A DNA stretch of 64,000 nt from Cyathus striatus. Taxonomy: Eukaryota; Basidiomycota; Agaricomycetes; Agaricales; Nidulariaceae. Positions within the stretch are counted from its first letter, which is position 1; every line of letters begins with the position of its first letter. The translations under genes were made by a program, and so were the position numbers. Positions 49,241 to 61,511 of the stretch are shown here, one piece after another. Where the stretch lies: the NCBI GenBank assembly GCA_025738555.1, contig JAOVFP010000011.1, forward strand, positions 1,116,001 to 1,180,000, in the 5' to 3' direction. The notes below the pieces were generated by a model. The model searched no databases and was not told the DNA's origin. It worked only from the letters and a program-made list of their open reading frames with translations.

Positions 49241-50530
49241 GTGTATAATGAAAATGTTCCTATACTTTTTACAACCAACACATCAGAGCACCAAGTGATG
49301 CCACATTAAACCCCCAGCTCAGTAATTGACCTGATGACTGTCAGTCTTTGATTCAGACCCTTTTGACAGATGGGTTCTGATCCTGTCAATGACAATGCTG
49401 CACATGACTATAGAGAAGTAATAATAAGTATTTTCAGGTAAGAGAGAAGAAAAGGCAAAGTGGCCCTTCAGTGGATAATAAACTAAAGAAGGGAAAGCAA
49501 GTAAGTAAAGGCCACTGTGCAAGAAAGTATAGAGAAGTACAGGAGGCAGTTTGTTATTGTAAGATATAATGACTCTACTTATACATGTAGTAAGTAATAG
49601 TAAACTACATTTAATGTCAGTAAGTGATATGTATAGAATATAAGCTAAAAGTCTCACCTCAGTGTTATTGTATGATATAACAACTGAGGTGCATATCTAT
49701 CTAATGGTATGTATATATATGTATATAAGAGTGGTGTCATAGTTGTATGTTTTCTAACCTTTCTTCTGCACTATCCAGCCTTCTTGACTTACATAGATCT
49801 CTTTCTTCCAGTTCCCCTTCTGCTCTTCTGACTAAAGGTTGCAGAGTTCTTATGTTATCTTACTCATCCAGTTTGTTATCTATTATCCACTAAGCCCTCT
49901 CTATTGTACTCCAAGTATACCTTGCTCTCAGCATTCAATCCAATATCCTTAGTTTCTCCTTGGTACATATTGTATTCAGTTATTGCTCTACCTTCCACCT
50001 CTATCTTATTATCATTATCAACTAGTGTGCCACTATTCCATTTGCTCACCAGTCATTGGTAAAGCCCTATAGTATTTAAGTAGCACATCTTTGTACTAAA
50101 CTACTCAGTTCAAATATCAACTAAGTTATAGTCTTTTCTACTTGTCTTTAAGTTCTACTCACCTCTGACTTAATTGTTACTTCCTATATAATGACTCCAC
50201 ACTCTGCACTCCTGTCCTTCAAAATACCTGGACCTCAAGAATGTTAAGGGGCACAGCATATAAGCTGAAGCTGATAGTCCTTCCTATCTGCACTTTCCTT
50301 ATCTGTAACTGAGCTAATGTCATATTCCTCACCTTAGCTCTGTGAGCTTACTCAAGAAACTGGTCTTGACAAGCAGCCATGATATAAAGGTATAAAGATA
50401 AATATAGAAAAGGGGAGAAAAGGATGAATGGGTTAATTAAAGAGAGAAAGGGGGAATATGCATACATGCATTTATGGTGATACAAACAGTAAGTCCATGT
50501 CATATCAACATATTCATCATTCTTTCACAA
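49241..50530. other. no recognised gene
   Basis: The minus-strand frame 49319-49657 (hydrophobic, MRLLAYILYISLTDIKCSLL) has no motif I know. The remainder is AT-rich with stops in all frames. Confidence 0.4.
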
Positions 50531-50539
50531 TTGTTATCT

Positions 50540-50697
50540 GTAATGCATGGGAATGATATGAAGTGCAGGAAATATGTGATGCTTTTGAATATCATGACAA
50601 ATGTGACATGTGGGAAAAATGTGACAAATGTGCAGTGTGGGAATATATGTGACAAATGTGCTGCTTGGACAATGTGTGACAGGGAAATGTGTGAAGT
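50540..50697 (+). repeat. short TGTGACA satellite
   Basis: Units such as AAATGTGACATGTGGGAAAAA abut the LTR-like element copy 2. Same family as 48750-49090, opposite orientation. Confidence 0.75.
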
Positions 50698-50700
50698 GCA

Positions 50701-53119
50701 GTGTCATGGGTGAAACTTGATTAGTCATAAACACACACATATGGCTATATGGCTCAATGTCTGGAATCCATGTCATTCAGATCTTTCCAAATACACTACC
50801 AAATAGTTCTCATGAGGCACTGCTTCTCTAGAAACAAACATATGGAAACACAAGCTAATACCTCACTGATACTGTTAAAAATAGGTCTCCATTGTTCCTC
50901 ACACCCATTGTTCAGAACAATGCCTATACATTCAATTACCAAGGACATCCCATTGTTTCTAATAATAGGACTTCATTGTTCTTTTGCACCCATTGTGCAG
51001 AACAATGTCCTCCTATTCACTCATTGTCTTCATGCCCATTGTTTGCCAGGATCTATAAATAGAATTCCATTGTTTAAGACCTGACTCATCTCCTCAAACA
51101 CCATTGTTCTGTGCAGCCTCCACCTCAAGACAATGAATCTACCATTACCAAATTTGAAGGACAATGCAAGATTGGTATTGGATAGGATTAGTCAGCAGTA
51201 GGAGGAAAAGAGCATAAAAGGAGAGAGGAATTGAGCCTTTGACAGTAGTTTTATCCATTACCAAATAGCCTGCCACTAGCTAGGATCTTACTCACCTGTT
51301 CATCTCCAGTTTAGATACAGAATCTATTGTGCTTTTCTTCAGTTCTATTAGTAACATAAACAACACAGCTCAACTCACTGTATAAATATATTCACACTAA
51401 TCTCAACATAACTCAACTCAACTCAATGTAATGCAGCTCAAGTCAATGTATCAAATCTCAACATCACTTTTATCATATCTATTCAGTAGCAGCACATATT
51501 AGTTTATGTGCTGCAGCCACCAAGCTACAGTCAGAATGAACCAAGGCCCTCAACTTCATTTCAACCTTCACCACAGCACCAATCTTTATATACAGCCTTC
51601 ACTATACATACAAGCTTTCTTAGTGTTTCTAGCAGTCACTTTTACCCTATACATCTTTAGCCATATACTCTAGAAACTCCCACAGTTCACCTCTTATTTA
51701 CAGCCTTTGCTGTACCATACCAGTTATGGGCCAAGTTCTAAGCAAACCTAGCAAAGCCCCACAGTTCATCTCTCATTTACAGTCTTTACTGTACATCCCA
51801 TATCATAGGAGTGATATGCTGACTTTTAAAATATATCTATTTTATTATTATTATTGCATTTATTCAAATATTCATATTAAGCCTGTGCAAGGGCTGCCCC
51901 ATGAGTACAAGAGTTGGAATGAGTCCTGAATTGCCAACTATAGTATCTTCTACAAGATACCTTACTAAGGGATGAGTACAAGGACTGAGGTTGAGGCCTG
52001 TGCTGCCAGCCAAAGTGTCACACTGATACAAACCAAGGGTATTGATAAATATATCATATAGCTTCAGTCCCTTGCACTTATTTTAATATATTACACTCTT
52101 TTCATGGTAGCCACAAAGCTACTTATTTTATTATTATTCTATGATGAAGCTGCTGTATTACTCTCATACACCTTGAATGGTGCTCCAGCACAAAGTCCAA
52201 CACATCACATGTGGGCTTATGCAATTCTCCAGAATACATTATAACCAGGCTACATGGGCCGGCATTGCTCCATCTGTAATTTTAGGAAACTCATCACATA
52301 ATGCTGGCATCAGAACCTATGGATTGCACTATGTACATGTGCATAACCACATGAACAGCAGTGCATGAAACTGCCAAGTATTGTACATAGGCCATCACAT
52401 ACTATTGATACACACATCACAAAGAGCTGTTAACTCCGAAATTCCTTGTAACCACATGTTTTAGCACATGTACCAGGCTAGTACCAATGCCGCAGTGTTT
52501 GAGGCCCTTCTGGAACAAGGTGTAACCATATGGTTTGCCATATGGGGGGGGGGGTTCTCCACACCTTAGGGAATGTATGAACAGTCTTAGAAATAGCATA
52601 TGCAATCTATTTACATCTACTATATACTATTTACTGATACAAATAACATAGGTAGGATTTTAGTATATAATTTAGGGATAGTAGAAGAAGTAAAACAAGT
52701 ACTGCATGAGCTGTCTTTCATTCTCAAAGTAGAGTAACATTCTGAAATCAGTATCCGAAGTTTTGATTAGAATTTGAAGTACCAAGTACTATTGAATTGA
52801 ATTGAATATTGGTTATCCAAGTTTTTGAACTAGTACTGCAATTGAAGTAAAACCCAGTCTTAGAAATCAAGCTATAGTCTTTAAAGTTGTTCTATTTCAT
52901 TATTGCTAACCAGATACCCTTCATACTAAATATAACTAATGTAAATATCTATTTTATGTTGGTGGTGCTACTACTGACATAATAAAGTACTACTAAAAGT
53001 TAGTCATATCAGAAGTTTGCAGGAATACGTATGATCAGTATCCCTTGACCCCCAGGTACTAGGTACAAATAAAGTTACTTCCTGCCAAACACCTAAGGTA
53101 TCTATTACCTTGAGTGACA
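50701..53119 (+). mobile_element. LTR-like element copy 2 (1.22 kb plus a 1.2-kb insertion)
   Basis: It starts GTGTCATGGGTGAAACTTG and ends TTGAGTGACA, flanked by GCA on both sides (50698-50700, 53120-53122). It is closely similar to copy 1 at 16267-18659 throughout, including the promoter-like GCATAAAAGGAGAGAGG (about 51213) and the hairpin TACAGCCTTTGCTGTA (51699-51714). It lacks the CpG-rich insertion of copy 1 but carries its own at 51812-53011. Confidence 0.8.
51812..53011. mobile_element. 1200-bp insertion nested in LTR-like copy 2
   Basis: Copy 1 reads through CATATCATAGGAGTTTGCAG near 18548; copy 2 is split at this point. The insert starts TGATATGCTGACTTTT and ends AAAAGTTAGTCATATCA, an imperfect inverted repeat. 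The flanking bases GGAG and GAAG are too diverged to fix the duplication length. It contains, reversed, the repeat block seen at 8205-8400. A stretch near 52545 reads GGGGGGGGGGGTT. No coding capacity recognised. Confidence 0.7.
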
Positions 53120-53329
53120 GCACAAAGTCCTACAAAGGTTAATGCTGCAGCTTAAATTGCAGTGTATCTTCTAGGCACTGGCACAAAGTGTGTGCAGTGT
53201 GTAGCCAGCCTTTTCAACAATGAAGGGGCTTATATTTTTCCTGGGGAATGAACTGCAGCCTCTGTAAGTTAACACACTCACATTTAATTAACATACACTC
53301 ACAATATCATGACTAGAAATGGGTGCCAA

Positions 53330-53690
53330 ATACAAGCAATTCCTATCTCAATCCAGCCATATTGGAAACCATCAAATCAAGTTTTTTCCAGCTTCCTTTA
53401 TTGGTTGGCTACAAAGCTGTAATGAAGCATAACAAGAAGATTGAGAGGAGTGATGAGCCCAAGCTCCCCATCACCATGGTTGCCCTGGGAGCAATTGTGG
53501 TATGTACTTCTTTCTTTTTTGGTGTATAGGTGTACTGTGTGATGCTGATATTTCATTAGGTGTATGCTGCTCTCCTCGAATGGAAGGATGGAATCAAGGT
53601 TTCATGATCATTTTATGGTAGCATTTTCACCACAACCTACCAGGACCATGTGGAGACACTTGAGGCCTTATGAGGCAAGTACCCTATTGT
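53330..53690 (+). pseudogene. DUF6532 domain fragment
   Basis: The frame reads NPAILETIKSSFF, then EPKLPITMVALGAIVV (53458-53505). After an intron-like gap (GTATGT at 53499 to TAG at about 53559) it continues VYAALLEWKDGIKVS, a TGA, then FYGSIFTTTYQDHVETLEAL. The order (helix, E-x-P-x-x-M-V-A-L, A-A-L-x-E-W, Y-x-D-H) matches the DUF6532 family, widespread in basidiomycetes and of unknown function. It lacks its N-terminal part and has a stop, so it is a remnant. Confidence 0.6.
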
Positions 53691-53699
53691 GTTTCATGT

Positions 53700-55220
53700 C
53701 ATAATGCATGCACTCTATAATGGGGTCAGGTTGGTCTTGGTCATATTATTGTTCTGACATGCTGCTGACAGTTTCCATTCATTATTTCTCCATAGTGATC
53801 AACCTGTCACTATTCCAAAGAAGGGTGCAAATCAGCTTAAGATTATGGATCTCCATAAATATTTGACTATGCAATAAATAATGTAGTTCATTTCATCCTT
53901 CATTGTCATAGTACCACCCTTGTCATAGTTATGATATTAGCTTGCTAACTATATTTTCCTAATGCTATGACAGTAGTGCAACAAAAGGTGGTTAAATTGT
54001 ATTAATTCATAGCTTAAATCACCTAAATTAAGGCTAATGGCACCTTATTTCAGCCTTATTTTTAGGAATAAGTACAGGAGCTCAGCTAATTTACCTAAGA
54101 TGCCTAATAGTACTTTTTTGGACTAAAATTCCCTTAAATCATGCTATTTTCAAACTAAATTGTCAAATTTTGTAATGTGAGTATTTGCTGATGCAGATGT
54201 ATGTTTGCAGATGTATGTTTGCATATCGATGCCTGCAGATACACAAATCATATAGAGCTATGTAAATTTGAAGTATCTTCTTCATGCTCAGGGTTGCGAT
54301 TATCACACTCAGACCCTGACACTCATACTTGGGTGTGCATGGTAATTTCTGGCTGCCCCACTTAAATGTATGACAATCAAAGTTGTAGGGATAGCTCAGC
54401 ATTTTATATACAGAGAAAAGAATGTGAAATTATATTTTTTAACATAAGTCTACAAGTCAGATAATGTATCTACAATATGGATCTATAAATTAATGGTTAG
54501 TATTTAATATTCCATACACAAATGAAGAACCAAGATGCCAAACCGAATACTAGCAGCAAGCCGCAGAGCCAAAGGCTGGAGCTCAAATACTTTGACATAG
54601 TTGAGCATGGTTTTCTGGCTATCCATAGAATAATACTGCTAGGCAGTATCCTCTCAAGGAAGAAATAGTGCACCTTCAGATCCTAGTGAGCTTGCATTTG
54701 AGGGGGAATATGAAGCTGGTATTCTCTGAGTGTAGGTACAACATTTATGTACGATGTAACAAATGAAATGTCATGTGAACAACAGTGTGTAAGTAATGAG
54801 GTACAGAGATGAAAAGTAATGAAAACCGCATTTTGCGGTGCAGGCAGAACACATGCCCCACACTACAATGCCAACTTGCTACCTGAACTTCCTACTCCAT
54901 CTCACTCTCCTGTGTCCTTTCATCTTCTTGGCTCCTTCCCCATTCTACAGTTTAACTCATATTTCTACCACAACATATTATGAAATGTTTTAATATTATA
55001 CCACATATTTCTTTTATCAAGCTCTTTCACGTCCATCACTTACTATGTGTTGTGCTACAGGGTATCGTAGGTACAGGCTAGCAGTAGACTTGACACCCAC
55101 TGCCCTTGCACAATTACAACATATGGATAAAGCAGAGTGCATACATCCATCAAGTGATGTTTGTCATCACAAAGAGCGATAAATGTGTAGTAAAGAAATT
55201 CCACTCAAGTAACATTTTCA
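53700..55220. other. transition from repeat DNA to gene cluster
   Basis: No gene recognised. 54260-54340 still carries GAGTGTGA words of the old repeat family, and 54530-54600 resembles 28360-28420. CpG becomes frequent from about 54800. Confidence 0.5.
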
Positions 55221-57103
55221 TCATCTACGTAATAGGTGGGCAGTGATGTCACCCCTGCCAATCTCCCTAACTTCCTCTGCTAACCGCCTTCTCAGAATAT
55301 TATTCTCCTCCAGTAATTCCGCCACTTCTGCGTGTGCAGCAGCAGCACCAACTGAAGGCGGCCTGTTTCCCTCTGCTGCACCCAACTCCACAGTGTTGAA
55401 GGCCACAGCTCTCTCTCTAATAGGCGATTTCGATCGCAGTAGTGCATGCATAGGAGTATGCACCATATCGACATTACTTTGCTGCATACCGTAAAATGGC
55501 ACAGGAACTGGCAACTCCCCTTCCAATTTCCAAGTAGTTTTCTTCCAGCGCTTGTAGACTAACAAAACTGCTGCTACAGCTGTAACAAAGCCGCATATAC
55601 TGCCTATAGCAATCACTATTGTCACACCTTTGGATTTTCTGGAATTTGATTGTTTTCCTGAGCCACTATTTGTAGTAGCAGCAGCACTACTGGTCAGACT
55701 GGTACTTGAGGATTCAGTAGGAGTACCATTGTTAGCCGCAGAGGTGCTGTTAGCCCCAGCAGTCTCATGTGACTGGAACACTTGGATTGATCCTATCTCA
55801 AAATATGCCTCTGCAAGACCAGAACCATTTCCGACGACAGCATTCGAGATATCTTGATCTGCAGAGCAAGTTTGGTTGGGAAGCTGGATACTCACAACTA
55901 CACAGAAGTGAGTACTACCAAGACCAGTATTACTATACACTCACAGTCACAAAGCATAATTTCAATAATAAGAGACTGGGGCAAAAAGACTTGACTGAAG
56001 CCTTGAGATCCGCAAATAGATGCTGGCCAATTTGCTACCGGAATGCCAATGTCTGTCGTATTAATACTCTCAGGGTTCAAAATGGAACTTGGAACGTTGT
56101 TGCGAGGAAAGAACCATATGCTACACTTGCGGGTCAGTGATATACATGGTAATATTTACGTGGAGTGATCTTACGAAACTCCAGTGGAAGCAAGTTCGGT
56201 AATATATACACCACCTCCTCCGTTATTAAATTCCGGACCATGCGAAGGAAAACCAGCATTCGTAATGATACACCCTTGAAAGGCATCACTGCAATCCGTC
56301 GTATTAACAATTGATGCTTGATTCTGGTTAAGGTTTGAGCTGGGTGCTTTACACTTTTCTCCGGTGTACAGCCTCATTTGGCTTGATGCATCTATATTTA
56401 GTGCTTCAAACGTATTGATGCCACTGTAATGAAAACATGAAAAAAATGCAACGCGATGAACAGGAATACTTGCCCGCCTTTATTCCACCCACCACCGGCT
56501 TGCGTCGGAGCTATCGACCGACTTTTAATATCAATGTAAATATAGGATTTCATAACTGAGTCTTTGAACAACGTACAATACTGGCTGTACCCCGCACTGG
56601 AGCATAAGTATATGATGTTAGTAATTGTGTTGCACATGTCCAGATAAACTGACTCCGTAAGGTACATGGAAGATGTCAATAATCCAAACACTTCCCATTG
56701 GATAGGCGGCTTTTGTCATAATTTTGACGGAGTTCCTCTTATAGGTTGTATCTGGAATATTAGTGGTATTATCTACTTTTATAAATAAGTGGCCAGTGAC
56801 GTCGTCAACAGTCATTAACGACTGATCTATCGCAGATTGTTGATTCACATAACTACGAAGAATCAGCGCAAGCTAAACGAGAAATGACATTCACATACGA
56901 CTGGTATCCTCCATCTGAAGCATCACCTAAAAGAGTCAAATTTCAGCATTAGTGAATCAACGGTTTTAGCTGGAAAAAATACTTTCTCCGATGATATCCC
57001 ATTCATAAAAGAAATCATTACCGGATGTGCTCTGCACAGCCGCATATATTGCGGCAGATACCAGGCCTGGTAGTAATGCAATGAATGCAGGGAGCCAGAT
57101 CAT
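55221..57103 (-). CDS. GH16-like, receptor-like membrane protein without catalytic nucleophile (gene 1)
   Basis: Exons on the minus strand: 57103-56983, 56926-56899, 56852-56654, 56596-56577, 56521-56474, 56423-56175, 56120-55945, 55897-55221. All phases agree and give 505 aa. Residues 1-18 are a signal peptide (start MIWLPAFIALLPGLVSA). The GH16 (laminarinase-type, concanavalin-A-like) fold follows: IKVDNTT, NSVKIMTKAAYPMGS, FHVPYGCGVQPVF (family CGTWPAFW), GPEFNNGGGGVYITE, FFPRNNVP, GIPVANWPASIC and AYFEIGSIQVFQ. The active-site motif is GGINTFE (residues 139-145) where the family has GEIDIIE, so the nucleophile Glu is Gly and the Asp is Asn. Then come a Ser/Thr stalk (about 324-370), one membrane helix (about 372-394), and a 111-residue tail with a coiled coil (about 471-492). 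Intron 5 uses a GC donor (GCAAGT). Role inferred: glucan binding or sensing at the cell surface. Confidence 0.9.
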
Positions 57104-57311
57104 TTCGATAGGATAACGACTATCGCTGGTAAAAGAATCGTGGATTATATATGAAGGGTCAAGCTTTCTGGACTTCTGTTGTTTATGTTGTTCTTTGATT
57201 CATATTGAATTCAACAAGATGAGGATAATTCATCAATCTGTTGCCATTATGATTTTTGATCATCATATTTTCACCGGATTACCACTGACAATAACCATTA
57301 TGGTTGAGCAC
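57104..57311. promoter_or_regulatory. upstream region of gene 1
   Basis: This is the 5' flank of gene 1, in ordinary CpG context. A TATATAT motif lies about 45 bp upstream of the start codon (57146-57152). No other motif could be assigned. Confidence 0.4.
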
Positions 57312-57319
57312 AGCTGGTA

Positions 57320-58116
57320 GTACTAATGTTGCCTCCGCTCAGCTCAGCTCCCGCTCGGCTCAGCGCCGCTTACTGTCCCTGTAGGATAAAGAGCTCAGCT
57401 CTCCTCGGCTCAGTGAGCTGAGCTACTCGAGCAGCTTCTCGGGCACTTATATTACAATAGTTAAGTAGGCATATAGACAGTTCTCATCCTTATGTTAGTC
57501 CCTTAGCTTAACACCCTGAGTCCCCAGAATATATATCAACATATTTCAAGTGCGATTTGGTACATATTTAAACTGGAATTAAGTGTTTATTCATCCAGAA
57601 GAGACTAAATAAAAATGTCTATATCCTCAGCTACTGCAAACTCATTCGCATTTTCCATCTCCAATTCAAGCATCTGCTCCTGTTTACCTAGTCCCTCTGT
57701 AAAGTTAAGTGCATACCCAGATCGTATATGGAATTTGAGCATTTGTCATGGCTCCTTGAGCTCGGGTAAAATTTGATTGTGTCTCAGTGTCATCGTCTCT
57801 TTCCCTGATGAGAAAACACATTCGCATGGAACCAAAAAACTCTGTATTGGAAGAAAATCTAATGCTGGCGAAAACACTGTTGGGGTACCGCAGTTGGTTC
57901 TCTGGTAAGTGTAAACTTCATCTCATTTTAATTTCAGACATCATGTAACTATGTTCCCGCAAATGCCCAGGAGCGGTTACCTCAAGCTCGCTCGGAACTG
58001 TCAGCTCAGCTCAGGATTCAGAACTAGTCAGCAGGAGCCATGAGCGAACTCAGCTCAGTGAGCTGACAGCTCCGCTTAGCGGTTCAGCGGCTCCGAGCTG
58101 AGCCAGCGGCAACACT
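57320..58116 (-). mobile_element. hAT transposon relic with 8-bp target duplication
   Basis: AGCTGGTA stands on both sides (57312-57319 and 58117-58124). Near the ends are ATGTTGCC and GGCAACAC with mirrored AGCTCAGCTCC words (57340-57430, 57990-58105). The minus strand encodes the C-terminal dimerisation region of hAT transposases (about 57905-57615): FSPALDFLPIQSFLVPCECV, FSSGKETMTLRHNQ and LKEPWQMLKFHIR. The rest of the transposase is missing, so it could move only with help. It lies between the divergent genes 1 and 2 and has high CpG, which suggests a fairly young insertion. Confidence 0.85.
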
Positions 58117-58124
58117 AGCTGGTA

Positions 58125-59440
58125 CCCAATGTCACTATAAGTAATACATTAATATAAGTAGTTTTAAATAAAAGTAGGTAAGTCATCGTCAACATGTTAG
58201 TGTTTATAACCCCATTACAGTTGAAGCATTGATCGAATGGGAGAGGTAATGTATAATTGGCATTGTTGATGTTGATGTTACCAATCGCAAAGACAGCAGG
58301 GTTTATGATCTTGAGAAGGTTCGGAACACGTAGATGGCTATGGGTTCAGATTAAGCACTTACACTGCTGTTTTTATCAGTCAGCTAATAAATCAGTGACG
58401 GAGAACGAATATATCAACAATGAACGCGTAACGCAGGGATAAGCACCATCAATGCTGGACTTCCAAGTATCTTTGCGATATTTGCGCAAAAATCGTGGTG
58501 CTGCAGATTCTCGACCGTATAACGTCAAAATTTCTGTATAATGTCAGGAAAGTTAGACTTCTACAGATTATCAGACATGCTATCTTCGCATGACGTACCA
58601 GGTGCTACCAGAACCTCTCACTGCTTGCGCCATCTCTTCTGTCGCCATCAATACGGGCATAACCATAACTTCCATTGTGAGGTCAGAAGCTTACAATGTC
58701 GAATCTGTATCTGTGTAAAATTAAACTGTATGAAGAAGTCATGTCATCTGACATGAACCAACGTGAAAGAACAAAAATCTTGTCTATAATTAAATAATCC
58801 TGTGTCCCTTATGATGGATAACATCAACGCTCACAGCCGCTGCAACATGCTTGGCAATCACGTTCCTAAATACAGACGACAGGAAAGAACTCCTCTACCG
58901 CTTTCATGGAACCCAGATAGAGTCTGAGAGCGTCCTGAACCAGAGCTCAGTGGTGAACAATTCCACTCTCACTTGCTACGCATCGTTCTGGCTAATCAGC
59001 AGGTATAGAAGTAGCTGACATAAATAAGAAATTGTATGCGATTTGCCGAAAGTCCATTCCACTATGGTTATTATAAGGTATTGTAAAGGGTGGTTAGTGA
59101 TATAGAATGTGAATACTAATAAGAGTGTAACAAGCACTGATATGGTGGCAGGCGGAATTGAATTTCTTCCCACGATCCGTTTAATTGTTAGCGAGTCATG
59201 TTTTCTGACGAGCAGTATACTAAGTAATGTACATCCTTCAGAACGGATGACGAAAGCTAATGTCTTAATGTTTTGGTTCAAGTCCATCTGATATATCGGA
59301 AGTCCTTCCTACCTGGGATTCTGAGTGAGTACACTTATTGCTTCCGCCGATACGTCAATCTGTAGTTATAATTGACACAAATAATTCAATGATACAGATA
59401 CATCACACATTTGCTGTAATTACTGCAAGTTATATATAAA
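58125..59440. other. intergenic region between genes 1 and 2
   Basis: CpG is normal here. The minus-strand frame 58976-59287 (103 aa, two hydrophobic stretches) and the plus-strand frame 58541-58756 (Cys/His-rich) have no family I recognise. Either may be chance. Confidence 0.35.
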
Positions 59441-59446
59441 AATCGA

Positions 59447-61510
59447 GATATTGCCTGTGTTGAGTTCACAAATAGAAAGAATATGATCAAAATATGATTC
59501 TACAAAAAAAAAAAAGTTCATAGTTACTGGAAGTGATCTAAGGATTGCAACCAGCATCATCGAAGATACATCCACACAGGACTTAATGAGTAGCGAGTTG
59601 TTGATCAACAAAGAAGAATCACCACCGTGCTATAGTTTAATCATTTACCTCAGAGCTTGTAATGCGAATCTGCGATGTTGCGATGCCATTCTCTTCACAT
59701 ATATACCAGGATACTCACTAACAATAGTTCGTATGCTGTCGACATGATCTGGCTCTCCGCATTCACAATACTATCACCAGGCTTGGTTTCCGCCACAATG
59801 TATGGGCTCGTGCAGAATAGCACCAGTATTAACTTCTTCGATGATTGGTATTTTGTCAACGAAAGTATTGTCTTTCGCCTAAATTGATTCGTCACTACTA
59901 AAAGCTGATTCTATTTAGCTGACACTACAGATCTAGGATACCAGTCGTACGACTCAGGTCCTAATTTTTATTTATGTTATACTGATTCCTCGTAGCTATG
60001 TGAATGAACAATCCGCGACAGCCCAAGCGTTAATATCTACTGATAACGATACTGGTCACACGTTTATAAAAGTAGATAACACCACTTATATTGCTCCGCG
60101 AAGTGGCGGTTGGAGAAATTCTGTCAAAGTTATGACAAAAGCTGCTTTTCCCATTGGAAGCGTTTGGATTATTGATCTATTCCATGTACCATACGGAGTA
60201 AGTTTTTCCTAGCATACGTGACACACCCTAAAACTTTTGTAATCCAGTGCAATGTACAGCCAGCATTGTTCGTCGTTCAAAGATTCAGCTCTGGAAGTTT
60301 ATATTTACATTTACATTTAAAGTCGGTCGGTAGCTCCAACGCAGGTCGGTAATAGTTGGCCTAAAGGCGGGTGGGTATTTCTATTAGTCTCACCGCATTT
60401 TTTAATACTTTCATTACAGAGGTATCAATACGTTTGAAGCACTAAACAAAGATGCATCAAGTGTAATGAGGTTGTACACTGGAGAAACGTGTAATGCGTC
60501 TAGCTCGAACCCTAACCAAAATCAAGCGTCGATTGTTGACACGACAGATTGCAGTGATGTCTTTAGAGGGTGTACCACTACGAATGCTGGTTTTCCTTCT
60601 CATGGTCCGGAATTCAATGACGAGGGAGGCGGTGTCTACATTACCGAACTTGCTTCCACCGGAGTTTCGTACGATTAATTTGTGTTGATACTACCACATA
60701 TATCATTAACACGTATTTTTAGTATATGGTTCTTTCCCCGCAATAATGTCCCGCTCTCCATTTTAAACTCCAACACTATTAACACGACAGATTTTGGCAC
60801 TCCAGTAGCAAATTGGCCAGCGTCTATTTGTGGACCTCAAAGCTTCAGCCAAGTCTTTTTGTCTCAGTCACTAATTATTGAAGTTATGCTTTGTGGTTGT
60901 GAGTGTATAGTAATCCTATTCGCAATTGTGCTTACTTATGATTAGACCTGAGTAAGTCAACCTCATCATACTGGCAAACATGCGATCAGGATAGCTTCTG
61001 TTCCGTTTATGGAGATGGTTCCGATTTTTCGGATGCATATTTTGAAATAGGATCAGTCTTAGCGTTCCAGTCAATCGACACTACTAGCAGCGCTTCAACT
61101 AACATTGGTACTCCTACCGGCTCCCCAGGCAGTACAAATAACCAAGGAGAGAGATCAGATGCTAACATGCACAAAGGCACGACAATAGGAGCTGTGATAG
61201 GTGTCGTATGCGGCTTCCTTATTATTGTCGTGGCAGCATTTTTAGTTTATAAGAGGCGAAAAAACCCTTCAAATTCTGAAGGGGACCCACCAATCTCTGT
61301 GCCATTTTTCACTACTGGGCTCGGTAATATTGATACGGTTCATAAGCCCATGTATGATCCGCCACAACCGAAATTGCCTGTTGGGGATAGAACTGCAGCA
61401 GAATTGAACACTGCAGAGTTGGTTAAGCAAAGGGAAAGAGGATACCTTCAATCTATGGTGCATAATCCCATGCATGTGCCACCACAGCCAAAAATACATA
61501 TTCGGGATTG
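59447..61510 (+). repeat. tandem duplication unit, first copy
   Basis: The stretch from TTCACAAATAGAAAGAAT (about 59465) through gene 2 is repeated from GTGCACAAATAGAAAGAAT (about 62247) through gene 3. Upstream DNA was therefore duplicated along with the gene, with a spacing of about 2.8 kb. The sequence AAATAGAAAGAATxTGATC, 260 and 640 bp upstream of the two genes, is the best conserved non-coding part. Confidence 0.7.
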
Positions 61511-61511
61511 A
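59744..61511 (+). CDS. GH16-like, receptor-like membrane protein without catalytic nucleophile (gene 2)
   Basis: Exons: 59744-59864, 59919-59946, 59996-60197, 60248-60267, 60323-60370, 60420-60668, 60723-60898, 60946-61511; 469 aa. Seven of eight exon lengths equal those of gene 1 or differ by three. The signal peptide starts MIWLSAFTILSPGLVSA. The fold segments are FIKVDNTT, NSVKVMTKAAFPIGS, CNVQPAF, GPEFNDEGGGVYITE, FFPRNNVP and AYFEIGSVLAFQ. The active-site motif is GGINTFE (residues 140-146) in place of GEIDIIE; the final Glu remains. The membrane helix is at about 360-383 (IGAVIGVVCGFLIIVVAAFL). The tail repeats an H-x-PM-x-x-PPQPK motif twice and ends at a TGA; similarity to the gene 1 tail continues in frame past it (EGNRP). 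Intron 5 has a GT donor (GTGGGT). Role inferred as for gene 1. Confidence 0.9.

Noticed and set aside
55221..57103. Annotating the cluster as active GH16 glucanases
   Set aside because: The motif lacks the nucleophile Glu in all copies; only the fold can be supported.
59504..59516. Poly-A run as sign of a processed retrocopy upstream of gene 2
   Set aside because: Gene 2 has seven introns at the same places as gene 1, so it is not a retrocopy.
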